A stretch of 64,000 bases of DNA from positions 62,001 through 126,000 of the forward strand of contig CAWAYL010000022.1 of the NCBI GenBank assembly GCA_963786305.1, written 5' to 3'. The notes under the pieces are model-generated. The model was given only the letters and a program-made list of their open reading frames with translations, ran no database searches and was not told the DNA's origin. Of this stretch, positions 45,692 through 54,658 are shown one piece after another. The translations under genes were made by a program, and so were the position numbers. Each line of letters begins with the position of its first letter. Within the stretch, counting starts at the first letter, position 1. This stretch comes from CAKZLS01 sp963786305. GTDB lineage: Bacteria > Pseudomonadota > Alphaproteobacteria > Rhodospirillales > Defluviicoccaceae.

Positions 45692-46535
45692 TAGCCAGGG
45701 TCGGCAAGGCCAATCGATCGGTATTGCGGCGACGGCCCTAGCGCTCGTCCTCGGTCTCGCGGTTTCGGGCGGGTGCGCCTCGCAGCGCGATCAGGGGGCC
45801 GCCGCGTCGGCGTCCGACGAGCCCTATCCGAACCTTGGCGACGTGCCCGATCGTCCGGTGACGATGACCGAGAAACAGCGCCAGCAACTGGAACAGGGGC
45901 TGGTGGCCGACAGCCAGCAGCGCGCATCTTCGGAAGATGTGATCGCATTCCAGGCGGAGCCCGCCGAACCGCTTCCGGCGCCGGTGGAAACCGGCGCGTC
46001 CGCCTCGAGCCGGGGCGACGTGATCATGCCGGGCGCGGTTACCCCGCCGATTTCGGCCAATCAAGTCACACCCGCCAGCCCGTTGACACCCGCCAGCCCG
46101 TCCCCGGCGCCGACGGCCGCGGCGGCGCGGGCGAGCCCGCCGACCATGCCGGTGCCGCCGGCGGATCCCGTGGCGCGGGCCACCTCCGTCAAGGTGGCCA
46201 CCATTTTGTTCGAGGACGGGTCCTCCGACCTGGGCGACCGCGAGAAGGAGATCGTCCGCGAGGTCTACGAGCGATATCTGGCGAGCGGCCGAAACGTCCG
46301 CGTCGTCGGGCATTCCTCCAGCCGCGCCCGCAACATGGATCCGGTCCGTCAACGCATGGTGAGTTTCGGGATTTCGGCCGACCGGGCCGACGCCGTTGCC
46401 CTGGAGCTGCAGAGACTGGGTGTTGCCAGCGACCGGATCACGGTGGTGGCGGCCGCCGACGACATGCCCATGTACGATGAGGTCATGCCGTCGGGAGAAG
46501 CCGGAAACCGGCGAACCGAAATCTATCTCGATTAG
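45663..46535 (+). CDS. OmpA-family C-terminal-domain lipoprotein, 5' end disrupted by the palindromic element
   Basis: The ancestral protein would start MTSQGRQGQSIGIAATALAL with a signal peptide ending in VSGGC, a plausible but atypical lipobox. Then comes an Ala/Pro-rich linker (PASPLTPASPSPAP repeats), then an OmpA-like peptidoglycan-binding domain (VATILFEDGSSDLGDREKEIV, VRVVGHSSSRARN, AGNRRTEIYL). The start is now inside the element: ATG 45663, GTG 45678 (GGGGTACGGAG upstream) or TTG 45600/ATG 45606 by restart after the 60-codon frame that uses the old ATG. Whether it is still made is unknown. The envelope role is inferred. Confidence 0.75.
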   Translation: MGYGAVKVGNSQGRQGQSIGIAATALALVLGLAVSGGCASQRDQGAAASASDEPYPNLGDVPDRPVTMTEKQRQQLEQGLVADSQQRASSEDVIAFQAEPAEPLPAPVETGASASSRGDVIMPGAVTPPISANQVTPASPLTPASPSPAPTAAAARASPPTMPVPPADPVARATSVKVATILFEDGSSDLGDREKEIVREVYERYLASGRNVRVVGHSSSRARNMDPVRQRMVSFGISADRADAVALELQRLGVASDRITVVAAADDMPMYDEVMPSGEAGNRRTEIYLD

Positions 46536-46682
46536 CGCGTTCCGATCGGCGCGCCCCGCCGCGCGCGCTATAGACGACCACGCCGTCATCGGCGATACCT
46601 CGGACCGGTCGGAACGTCGTTTACCGACCGGCATAACACGAAACGGATCCGGCGCCGCCGGATCGCCCTTCAGGTGGATGTG

Positions 46683-47908
46683 ATGGAAAACGAATTTCAC
46701 GCGATCAGACGATTGCCGCCGTATGTTTTTGCCGGAGTGAATGCGATGAAGGCGCGGGCGCGTGCCGCCGGCGACGACATCGTGGACTTCGGCATGGGCA
46801 ATCCCGACTTTCCGACGCCGCCGCATATCGTCGAGAAGCTGACGGAGGTGGTTCAGGACCCGCGCACCCACCGCTATTCGGAATCGCGCGGAATTAAAGG
46901 CTTGCGGCGAGCGATTTCAGGCTATTACGAGCGGCGTTTCGGCGTGGACATCGACCCGGAGACCGAGGCCGTTGTGTCGCTGGGATCGAAGGAAGGGCTG
47001 GCCAACCTGGCGTCGGCCATTACCAGCCCCGGCGACGTGATCCTCGTTCCCAATCCGAGCTATCCCATCCATCAGTTCGGGTTCGTCATCGCCGGCGCGG
47101 CGGTGCGCAACATTCCCGTCACCCCCGACGCCAATTTCCTCGCCGCGCTCGAACGCGCGGTGCAGCACAGCGTTCCGAAGCCGACGGCGCTGGTACTCAA
47201 TTATCCCAACAATCCCACCGCCGAGCTGGCGACCCTGGATTTCTACGGCCAGGTGGTCGATTTCTGCCGCCATCACGGCATCTACATCATGTCGGACGTG
47301 GCGTACGCCGAGATCTACTTCGACGGCAACCCGCCGCCTTCGATCCTGCAGGTGCCGGGCGCCCGGGATATCGCCGTCGAATTCTTCGTCGATGAGCAAG
47401 ACCTATTCGATGCCCGGATGGCGGATCGGCTTCGCCTGCGGCAATCAACGCCTGATCGCGGCGCTCGCCCGGGTCAAATCCTACCTCGATTACGGCGCGT
47501 TCACGCCGGTGCAGGTGGCGGCGGCCGCGGCGCTTGAACGGCCCGCAGGCGTGCGTGGCGGAAACCCGGGCGCACTACCAGAAGCGCCGCGACGTGCTCA
47601 TCGACGGACTGTCCGGCGCCGGATGGAATGTTCCCGCGCCGCCGGCGACCATGTTCGCGTGGGCGCCGATCCCGCCGGCGTTCGCTCACATGGGGTCGCT
47701 GGAATTTTCCAAGCTGGTGCTGACCGAGGCCAAGGTGGCGGTCTCTCCGGGCATCGGCTTTGGCGAGCACGGCGACGGTCATGTGCGCTTCGCGCTGGTG
47801 GAGAACGAACAACGCACCCGCCAAGCGTTGCGCAACATCAAGGGTTTCCTCAATCGGTATCACAATGTCGTCGAGGAAACCGAGAACAAGATCTCGGCCG
47901 CGCGGTAG
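46683..47908 (+). CDS. Class I/II PLP aminotransferase, AlaC/DapL-like (two frameshifts)
   Basis: About 408 residues: FGMGNPDFPTPPHIVEKL, YSESRGIKGLRRAIS, LNYPNNPTAELA, SDVAYAEIYFDG, then MSKTYSMPGWRIGF with the PLP Lys, and a C-terminal half through VRFALVENEQRTRQALRNIK. Removing G 47388 joins EFF to SMSKTYSM, and removing one T of 47534-47535 joins AAAAL to NGPQACVAETR; both shifts are +1 and likely assembly errors. It is close to glutamate-pyruvate (AlaC) and LL-DAP aminotransferases. hom follows, which suggests a link to the aspartate or alanine family. Confidence 0.85.
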
Positions 47909-47910
47909 CC

Positions 47911-47949
47911 AGATCAGGGAAAGCCCAGTGAGATCGCAGATCAGGGAAA
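47911..47949 (+). repeat. Direct repeat AGATCAGGGAAA, 27-base period, ahead of hom
   Basis: Two perfect copies (47911-47922 and 47938-47949) lie between the aminotransferase stop and hom. Each carries AGGGAA, a possible ribosome-binding site; the second is nearest to the hom start. Confidence 0.7.
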
Positions 47950-47963
47950 ACAAAGTTTATCGA

Positions 47964-49250
47964 GTGAACCCCTCAGGGTGGCGGTCGCCGGTCTCGGTAC
48001 CGTCGGCGGCGGAACGGTCAAGCTGCTGCGGACGCAACGCCGATTTGATCGCGCGCCGCGCCGGGCGGCCGGTGGTGATTTCGGCGGTGGCGGATCTCGA
48101 TCGCCGCGACCGCGGTTTCTCCGTCGACGGGTACGAATGGTACGAAGACGCCGTGGCCATGGCCGAACGCGCCGACGCCGATGTCGTGGTCGAGCTGATC
48201 GGCGGTTCCGAGGGCGTCGCCAAGCGGGTCTGCGAGACCGCGCTCGGCCGCGGCCGCCATGTGGTGACGGCCAACAAGGCGTTGATCGCCCATCATGGGA
48301 TGGCGCTGGCCGCGGCCGCCGAGGCGGCCGGCGCCGTTCTCGCCTACGAGGCGGCGGTGGCCGGCGGCATTCCCATCATCAAATCCCTCAAGGAGGGATT
48401 GGTGGCGAACGCCCACAACCGCGTCTACGGCATTCTCAACGGCACCTGCAATTATATTCTGAGCGCCATGCGCACCAGCGGGCGGGAGTTCGACGACGTG
48501 CTCGCCGAGGCCCAGGCGCTGGGTTATGCCGAGGCCGATCCGTCGTTCGATGTGGATGGCGTGGATACCGCCCACAAGCTGGCCATTCTCGCCACCGTGG
48601 CGTTCGGCTGCACGCTGCGGTTCGACGCCGTCCATATGGAAGGCATCCGCCACGTCTCGTCCGCCGACATCGCGTTCGCGGAGGAACTGGGATATCGCAT
48701 CAAGCTGCTCGGGATCGCGGCGCTGACCGAACGCGGCGTCGAGCGCCGGGTGCATCCGTGCATGGTGCCGGCGGGCGCGCCCATCGCCCACGTCGAAGGG
48801 GTGTTCAACGCCGTGGTCACGCACGGCGATTTCGTCGATACGGTGGTCCAGGAAGGCCGCGGCGCCGGCGAGCGGCCGACGGCGTCGGCGGTGGTCGCCG
48901 ATATCGTGGATATTGCCCGAGGCCAGCGCGGCGCCACCTTCGGCGTCCCCGCCGGCCAGCTTCAGGACCTGCCGTCGGCGCCGATGAGCGCGCATCGCGG
49001 CGCGTACTACGTGCGCCTGATGGTTCTCGACGAACCCGGCGTGTTCGCCGACGTGGCGACGATCTTCCGCGACAACGCCATATCCATGGAAGCGGTTCTG
49101 CAGCGCGCGCGCGCGCCGGGAGAGCCCGTGCCGGTGGTGATGACCACCCACGCGACCGAGGAAGCCGCCATGCTGCGCTGCCTCGACGCGATCGCCGCGC
49201 TCGGCACGTGCGTCGAGCCGCCGCGGATGATCCGCATCGAGCCTTTCTGA
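47964..49250 (+). CDS. hom: Homoserine dehydrogenase (two compensating frameshifts near start)
   Basis: About 428 residues with an N-terminal Rossmann domain (RVAVAGLGTVGGGTVKLL), ADVVVELIGG, VTANKALIAHHG, YEAAVAGGIPIIKSLKEGL, GILNGTCNYIL, the EADPSFDVDGVDTAHKLAILA substrate region, and a C-terminal ACT domain (DEPGVFADVATIFRDNAISMEAVLQ) for threonine control. GTG 47964 leads into NPLR only if one C is added at 47967-47970; a C to remove at 48035 gives LLRTNADLIARRAG. The net frame is unchanged, as expected for two assembly errors. Confidence 0.9.
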   Translation: MNPSGWRSPVSVPSAAERSSCCGRNADLIARRAGRPVVISAVADLDRRDRGFSVDGYEWYEDAVAMAERADADVVVELIGGSEGVAKRVCETALGRGRHVVTANKALIAHHGMALAAAAEAAGAVLAYEAAVAGGIPIIKSLKEGLVANAHNRVYGILNGTCNYILSAMRTSGREFDDVLAEAQALGYAEADPSFDVDGVDTAHKLAILATVAFGCTLRFDAVHMEGIRHVSSADIAFAEELGYRIKLLGIAALTERGVERRVHPCMVPAGAPIAHVEGVFNAVVTHGDFVDTVVQEGRGAGERPTASAVVADIVDIARGQRGATFGVPAGQLQDLPSAPMSAHRGAYYVRLMVLDEPGVFADVATIFRDNAISMEAVLQRARAPGEPVPVVMTTHATEEAAMLRCLDAIAALGTCVEPPRMIRIEPF

Positions 49251-49266
49251 CCGGCGGCGCGGCGAG

Positions 49267-51128
49267 ATGCCAGGAGTGCCCGCTGAATTGAGCCCCACCG
49301 ACACCGATACCGCTGTCGGCGGCGCCGCGATCGTGCCGAGCTTCCTCGGCGTCGAGCGATCCTTGAAGGGCAAGCGCTGGCAGGCGCGGCCGGTGGACGA
49401 GCGCACCGCCCAGGCCCTGGCTCAGCGGCTGCAGTTGCCGGAAATCGTCGGCCGGGTCCTTGCCGGCCGCGGCGTCGTGCTCGAAGACGCCGAGGCCTTT
49501 CTCGATCCGAAACTGCGGGACTGCATGCCCGATCCCAGCTTGTTCAAGGACATGGACACGGGCGCCGAGCGGCTGGCCCGCGCCGTCACCGGCGGCGAAA
49601 ACATCGCCGTGTTCGGGGACTATGACGTGGATGGCGCCACCTCCGCGGCCGCTGTTGAGCCGGTTCTTCTCCGCCGTCGGATCGAGTGCGCGCATCTATG
49701 TTCCCGACCGACTGACCGAGGGATATGGTCCCAACGCCGAGGCGCTTGTGCGGTTGAGGGCCGAGGGCGCGTCGGTGGTGATCACCGTGGATTGCGGGAT
49801 CAATGCCCACGACGCCCTCGACGCCGCCCGGGTCGCGGGGCTCGACGTGGTCGTGGTGGACCATCACGCGGCCGACGGCCGGCTTCCGGTGGCGGCGGCG
49901 GTGATCAATCCGAACCGCATCGACGAGCCGTCCACCTATGGCCATCTCGCCGCCGTGGGCGTCGCGTTTCTGCTCACCGCCGCCGTCAACCGCGCGCTGC
50001 GTAAGCGGGGGTGGTACGACACCCGGCCGGAGCCCGATCTGCGCCAGTGGCTGGATCTCGTGGCGCTCGGAACCATCTGCGACCTGGTGCCGCTGACCGG
50101 CGTCAACCGCGCCTTCGTGGTGCAGGGACTGAAGGTGATGGCCATGCGGTCCAACGCCGGCATTCGGGCGCTGGCCGACCTCACCGGCCAGGACCAGCCG
50201 CCGGACGTCTACCACGCGGGGTTCGTGTTCGGTCCCCGGATCAATGCCGGCGGACGGGTGGGGGAAGCCGGTCTCGGCGCCCGCCTGCTGGCGACCGACG
50301 ACACCGCCGAGGCCGCGACGCTGGCGCGCAAACTCGATCAGTTCAATCGCGACCGCCAGCGGATCGAGGGCGCGGTTCTGGAGGACGCGCTGTCGCGGGT
50401 AGCCGAACAATCGGCGCGCGACGGCGGCCCGGCGCTGATCGTCGTCGCCGGCGAAGGCTGGCATCCAGGCGTCGTCGGCATCGTCGCCAGCCGCCTGGTG
50501 GAGCGGTTCAGCCGTCCCGCGTGCGTCCTCGCGCTGGATGGCGATCTCGCGACCGGTTCGGCCCGATCGGTCATCGGCTTCGACATGGGCGCCGCCGTCA
50601 ACACCGCCCGCCACGAGGGGACTGCTGGTCAAGGCCGGCGGTCACGCCATGGCGGCCGGTTTCACGGTGGAGCGTCACAAGCTCGCCGAATTCGAGCAGT
50701 TCATGGCCGACCGCGTCAAGCGTCCCGGCGGCGGCGACCGACCCCTGCTTTGCGTCGACGGGGCGTTGTCGGTGGCCGGCGCATGCGGCGGCACTTTCCG
50801 AGACGCTGGCGCGGGTGGGCCGTTCGGCATGGCAAATCCGGAACCGCTTTTCGTGATTACCGATGCCCGGCTGTCTTACGTGGCCGTGGCCGGAGCCGAT
50901 CACCTGCGGTGTACGTTAACGGACGACAGCGGCGCCCGGCTCCAGGCTATCGCTTTCCGCTGCGTCGAGACGCCGATGGGGCGGGCGCTGCGCGATCACG
51001 CCGGCGCCTTGTTCCATTTCGCCGGCCGCGTGCAGCGGAAAACCTGGCGCGGGCGGACCACCACGCAGTTGGTGATCGAAGACGCGGCGCCCGCGATGCG
51101 CGACGGAGAACGTTCGCAGTGCGCGTAG
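49267..51128 (+). CDS. recJ: Single-stranded-DNA exonuclease RecJ (four frame breaks)
   Basis: About 620 residues: IAVFGDYDVDGATS, VDCGINAHDALDAA, VVVVDHHAADGRLPVAAAVINPN (DHH), DLVALGTICDLVPLTG, INAGGRVGEA, the DHHA1 domain with KAGGHAMAAGFTV and the OB domain (LLCVDGALSV...QAIAFRC). Breaks: +C at 49649-49650, +G at 50617-50620, +T at 50784, -C near 50820. The corrected text reads TSAALLSRFFS, RHEGLLVKAGG and LARVGPFGMANPEP. All four breaks in one gene point to assembly errors rather than decay. RecJ acts 5'-3' in recombination and repair. Confidence 0.88.
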
Positions 51129-51289
51129 AGCGTTAACCCGTCGAGGCGCGACGTTTGATGCTGACTGTTCAATGAAAAAAACTCGTTCAAACCGACCAAG
51201 ATACCCACTAGAGTGCCCTTCAAAGGGCCGGCAACAGCCGGTATAAGACGCGGGCAATCAAGGATCCGTGTCACGCAGGAGAGGTTAGC

Positions 51290-52306
51290 ATGCCGCAAAT
51301 CGTAACTCTCACGATCAATCCCGCCGTGGACATCAGTTGGGAGGTCGGGGACGTCGTTCCGACTCGCAAGCTCCGCTCGAGCGGTGGCGTGGTCTATCCC
51401 GGAGGCGGCGGCATCAACGTGTCGCACGTCATTTCGGTGCTCGGCGGTGAAAGCAAGGCGATTTTTACCCGGGCCGGCATTGTCGGAACGCTGCTGGCGG
51501 AATTGCTCGATGACTACGCCATCGACCGGCGGGTCATAAAGGTCCACGGAACGACCCGGTTGAACGCTACAGTGTTCGAGTGCTCGACCGGCGATGAGTA
51601 CCGGGTGACCCCGCCGGGACCGGAAATGACGGAATACGAGTGGCAGGCGTTCATCGACGCGGTCGCCGAAACCGAATGCGAGTACCTGGTCTGCTCGGGA
51701 AGTTTGCCGGTTGGCGTGCCCGATAATTTCTACGCGCGAATCGCGGCCGTTGCCAAACCGAAGGGAATCAAGGTGATCCTTGATACGTCCGGGCGGCCCT
51801 TGATCGATGCGTTGAAGGAGGGCGTGTTCCTGGTCAAGCCCAACCTGCGGGAGCTCGAGCACCTGGTGGGGCGCAAGGCGCCCACGCCCGAGATGCAGGA
51901 GGAGATCGCGCGGCAGATCGTCGACGAGGGTAGGGCGGAAGTGGTCGCCTTGACGCTCGGCAGGGGCGGCGCGCTCATGGTCTGGAAAGATGGAATGAAA
52001 CGCCTGCCGAGCCCCGACGTGGATAAGAAGAGCGCGGTGGGCGCCGGCAGCAGTTTCGTCGCCGGCCTGGTGCTGGCGCTTGCGCAGGGGCGCACCTACC
52101 CGGATGCCCTGGCCCTGGCCGTCGCCTGCGGCGCCGCGGCATTGATCACGCCGGGCACGGAGATGGTCCGCCGAGCGGACGCGGATCGGCTTTACGCGGA
52201 GCTGGTGGAGTTGGGAGTATGTGGGAGACGTGACGTTCGCCTGCGGGGCGCGCGAACAGTGGCAGGCGGCCGAGGTCGCAGTGAACCGAAGTGGTTTCGT
52301 TTTTGA
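51290..52306 (+). CDS. PfkB-family sugar kinase with altered catalytic motif (GAGS)
   Basis: The 338-residue ribokinase-like protein is close to E. coli phosphofructokinase II: LTINPAVDISWEV, PGGGGINVSHVISVLGG, VTPPGP, SGSLPVGVPDNFYA, FLVKPNLRELE. The catalytic motif normally GAGD reads GAGSSF here (codons GGC AGC AGT), so the proton-abstracting Asp is Ser. It may be a weak enzyme, regulatory partner or decaying copy. The last ~30 residues (RRDVRLRGARTVAGGRGRS...) do not resemble the family end. The intact paralogue is 15 bases downstream. Likely substrate fructose-6-phosphate or a related phosphosugar. Confidence 0.85.
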   Translation: MPQIVTLTINPAVDISWEVGDVVPTRKLRSSGGVVYPGGGGINVSHVISVLGGESKAIFTRAGIVGTLLAELLDDYAIDRRVIKVHGTTRLNATVFECSTGDEYRVTPPGPEMTEYEWQAFIDAVAETECEYLVCSGSLPVGVPDNFYARIAAVAKPKGIKVILDTSGRPLIDALKEGVFLVKPNLRELEHLVGRKAPTPEMQEEIARQIVDEGRAEVVALTLGRGGALMVWKDGMKRLPSPDVDKKSAVGAGSSFVAGLVLALAQGRTYPDALALAVACGAAALITPGTEMVRRADADRLYAELVELGVCGRRDVRLRGARTVAGGRGRSEPKWFRF

Positions 52307-52321
52307 ATTGGGAAGGACACC

Positions 52322-53281
52322 ATGCGGCAAATAATGACGCTGACGATCAACCCGTCGGTCGACATCGTTTGGGAGGTCGAGGAGATGACCCCCCACCGGA
52401 AGCTGCGGGCCAGCCGCGGGATCATCTTTCCCGGCGGCGGCGGCATCAATGTCTCGCGCTGTATTACCGAGCTGGGCGGTGAAAGCTGGGCGCTGATCAC
52501 CCGGGGCGGCCTGACCGGGACCATGCTGACGGAGATGCTGGACGAGATCGGTGTCAGCCGGCGCGTCGTCAAGATTGCCGGGCATACGCGATTGAGCGGC
52601 ATCGTTTACGAACGCTCGTCAGCGCAGGAGTACCGCGTAACGCCGCCGGGCCCGGCGCTGTTGGAAAGCGAATGGCGGGCATGCCTGGATCTCGTCAGCG
52701 AGATGCAGACCGAATATGTCGTCGGAACCGGCAGTTTGGCCCGCGGCGTTCCCATCGACTTTTATGCCCGGGTCGCCGCCGCGGCCAAGCAACGCGGCGC
52801 CAAGATGATCTTGGATACCTCTGGCGAAGCGCTGCGCGAGGCTTTGCACGAGGGCGTGTACTTGGTCAAGCCGAGCCAAAGCGAACTGGAGAAGCTGCTC
52901 GGACGCAAGGCTTACACCGAGGAGCAACAGGAGGAACTGGCCCGCCAAATTGTCGACGAGGGGAAAGCCGAATTCGTGGCCCTGACGCTCGGCGAAGACG
53001 GCGCGCTGCTGGCGTGGAAGGGGGGGTTGCTGCGGTTGGCGAGCCCCAAGGTGGAGGTCAAGAGCGCGGTGGGCGCGGGCGACACGTTCGTGGGCGCCAT
53101 CACGCTCGGGCTGTCGCAAGGCCGGACGCCGCACGATGCGTTTACCCTGGCGGTCGCGGCGGGCGCGGCCTCGGTCATGCGGCCGGGCACCGATCTGTGT
53201 CACAAGGAGGACGTCGACCGGCTCTATGCCGAAATCCGAGCGACCCAGTTTCCCGAGATCGAGAAGGCTTCAGCGCGCTAA
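52322..53281 (+). CDS. PfkB-family 6-phosphofructokinase-type sugar kinase
   Basis: The 319-residue paralogue of the gene just upstream has IMTLTINPSVDIVWEV, FPGGGGINVSRCITELGG, GTGSLARGVPIDFYA, LVKPSQSELEKLLG and an intact catalytic KSAVGAGDTFVGA. A GGGAAGGACACC ribosome-binding region precedes it. As with E. coli PfkB it could phosphorylate fructose-6-phosphate or tagatose-6-phosphate. The side-by-side duplication and equal orientation suggest a two-gene operon. Confidence 0.88.
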   Translation: MRQIMTLTINPSVDIVWEVEEMTPHRKLRASRGIIFPGGGGINVSRCITELGGESWALITRGGLTGTMLTEMLDEIGVSRRVVKIAGHTRLSGIVYERSSAQEYRVTPPGPALLESEWRACLDLVSEMQTEYVVGTGSLARGVPIDFYARVAAAAKQRGAKMILDTSGEALREALHEGVYLVKPSQSELEKLLGRKAYTEEQQEELARQIVDEGKAEFVALTLGEDGALLAWKGGLLRLASPKVEVKSAVGAGDTFVGAITLGLSQGRTPHDAFTLAVAAGAASVMRPGTDLCHKEDVDRLYAEIRATQFPEIEKASAR

Positions 53282-53504
53282 CAGTCAAGCGATTAACCTC
53301 CCCTAAAGAGTTGGCGGCTACACTGTGGTTGTGGCGAACGGTTCATCGTCCGATCATCCCCCCCACGGGCTGCGATGATCCAAAGGTGAACCTTTGCGCC
53401 GCAAGGTGATCTACTTCCAAGACACGTGCGATCATCAGCCGATCGAAGCGCCCCGAAAGTCGAAGAATACCGTGGGGTTGTCGGCCGCGGGCCGGAGTGG
53501 CGTC
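53282..53504. other. Spacer between pfkB2 and the tRNA promoter
   Basis: No gene is evident. A tight hairpin, CAAAGGT-GA-ACCTTTG (53381-53396), could be part of a terminator or an operator but has no T-run. Confidence 0.5.
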
Positions 53505-53533
53505 TTGACACTCGATGGGGCCCGGTTTACATG
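53505..53533 (+). promoter_or_regulatory. tRNA-Asp promoter
   Basis: TTGACA (53505-53510), a 17-base spacer and TACATG (53528-53533) lie 29 bases ahead of the mature tRNA end. The -35 is a perfect consensus. It may also drive nuo. Confidence 0.75.
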
Positions 53534-53562
53534 ATCGCGACCCGGCGGGCCGTGGTTTCTCC

Positions 53563-53639
53563 GGGGGTGTAGCTCAGTTGGTTAGAGCGCTGGCCTGTCA
53601 CGCCAGAGGTCGCGGGTTCGAGTCCCGTCACTCCCGCCA
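53563..53639 (+). tRNA. tRNA-Asp (anticodon GTC)
   Basis: The 77-nt cloverleaf has acceptor GGGGGTG/CACTCCC (one G-T), a D-arm around TAGCTCAGTTGGTTAGAGC, anticodon stem CTGGC/GCCAG with loop CTGTCAC, TPsiC arm CGGGTTCGAGTCCCG, discriminator G and encoded CCA (53637-53639). It precedes nuoA by about 70 bases. Confidence 0.97.
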
Positions 53640-53710
53640 TTTCCCGCAATAATTCCCCCGCAGTCGGTGCTGATCTCGGAGAGGAACGGGTCCGGAGGAA
53701 GGGAAGCCTT

Positions 53711-54076
53711 ATGGACGGTCTGCTCACCGAGTATCTGCCAATTCTCGTTTTTCTCGGCATTGCGCTGGTCATCGCCATCGGCGCGGTGGCGGCATCGTAT
53801 ATTGTCGTGGGGCAGAAACCGGACGCCGACAAGAACGCCGCCTACGAGTGCGGCTTCGACGCCTTCGAGGACTCCCGCCAGACGTTCGACATTCGCTTCT
53901 ACCTCGTCGCGATTCTGTTCATCATCTTCGATCTGGAAGTTGCGTTCCTGTTCCCATGGGCGATTTCGCTCGGGTCGATCGGCGCGTTCGGCTTCTGGTC
54001 GATGATGATTTTCCTGGGAATCCTGACGGTCGGGTTTATATACGAATGGCGAAAGGGAGCGCTGGAATGGGAATAG
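53711..54076 (+). CDS. nuoA: NADH-quinone oxidoreductase subunit A
   Basis: The 121-residue membrane subunit has three hydrophobic segments and the conserved KNAAYECGFDAFEDSRQTFDIRFYLVAILFIIFDLEVAFLFPWA loop. It lies near the quinone entry in complex I. It is the first gene of nuoA-L and overlaps nuoB by ten bases. Confidence 0.96.
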   Translation: MDGLLTEYLPILVFLGIALVIAIGAVAASYIVVGQKPDADKNAAYECGFDAFEDSRQTFDIRFYLVAILFIIFDLEVAFLFPWAISLGSIGAFGFWSMMIFLGILTVGFIYEWRKGALEWE

Positions 54077-54618
54077 AAAGAGCTTCTCGGGCAAATCTGA
54101 TTCCGCCGCCCGACGCGGCCACCCAGGACGCTTTGTGGGATGGCGTGAGCGGCGAATTTCAAGACAAGGGATTTGTCGTTGGCCAGCTCGACAACCTGGT
54201 CAACTGGGCGCGGGCAAGCTCGCTATGGCCGATGACGTTCGGCCTGGCTTGCTGCGCCATCGAAATGATGCATGCCTACGTCAGCCGTTACGACCTGGAC
54301 CGATTCGGCGTGGTGCCGCGTCCGAGCCCGCGACAATCCGACGTGATCATCGTCGCGGGGACGCTGACCAACAAAATGGCGCCGGCGTTTCGCCGCGTGT
54401 ATGACCAGATGTCGGAACCCCGGTACGTCATTTCCATGGGTTCGTGCGCAAACGGCGGCGGATACTATCACTACTCGTATTCCGTGGTGCGGGGCTGCGA
54501 CCGGGTGGTGCCGGTGGATGTGTACGTGCCCGGCTGTCCGCCGACGGCGGAGGCGCTTGTCTACGGCGTCTTGCAGCTGCAGAGAAAAATACATCGGACT
54601 GGAACGCTGTGGCGCTGA
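54067..54618 (+). CDS. nuoB: NADH-quinone oxidoreductase subunit B
   Basis: The 183-residue peripheral subunit has the N2 4Fe-4S ligands in FGLACCAIEMM (tandem Cys), ISMGSCANGGGYYHYSYSVVRG and VYVPGCPPTAEAL. The start MGIERASR is within the end of nuoA (translational coupling). The VVPRPSPRQSDV region contacts quinone. Confidence 0.96.
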   Translation: MGIERASRANLIPPPDAATQDALWDGVSGEFQDKGFVVGQLDNLVNWARASSLWPMTFGLACCAIEMMHAYVSRYDLDRFGVVPRPSPRQSDVIIVAGTLTNKMAPAFRRVYDQMSEPRYVISMGSCANGGGYYHYSYSVVRGCDRVVPVDVYVPGCPPTAEALVYGVLQLQRKIHRTGTLWR

Positions 54619-54658
54619 GAAATCACAGTTACTCCGCACATCAATTGGTTGAAATGCA

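Noticed and set aside
45438..45713. Frames on both strands starting around ITDFHSSVP in the palindrome
   Set aside because: They are the same words read from the two arms of the inverted repeat, not genes. The plus one matters only as a possible leader frame.
47964..49250. True pseudogenisation of hom, recJ and the aminotransferase
   Set aside because: All breaks are single-base, readings in other frames are fully conserved, and equal breaks hit indispensable genes across the window; assembly error is the simpler reading.
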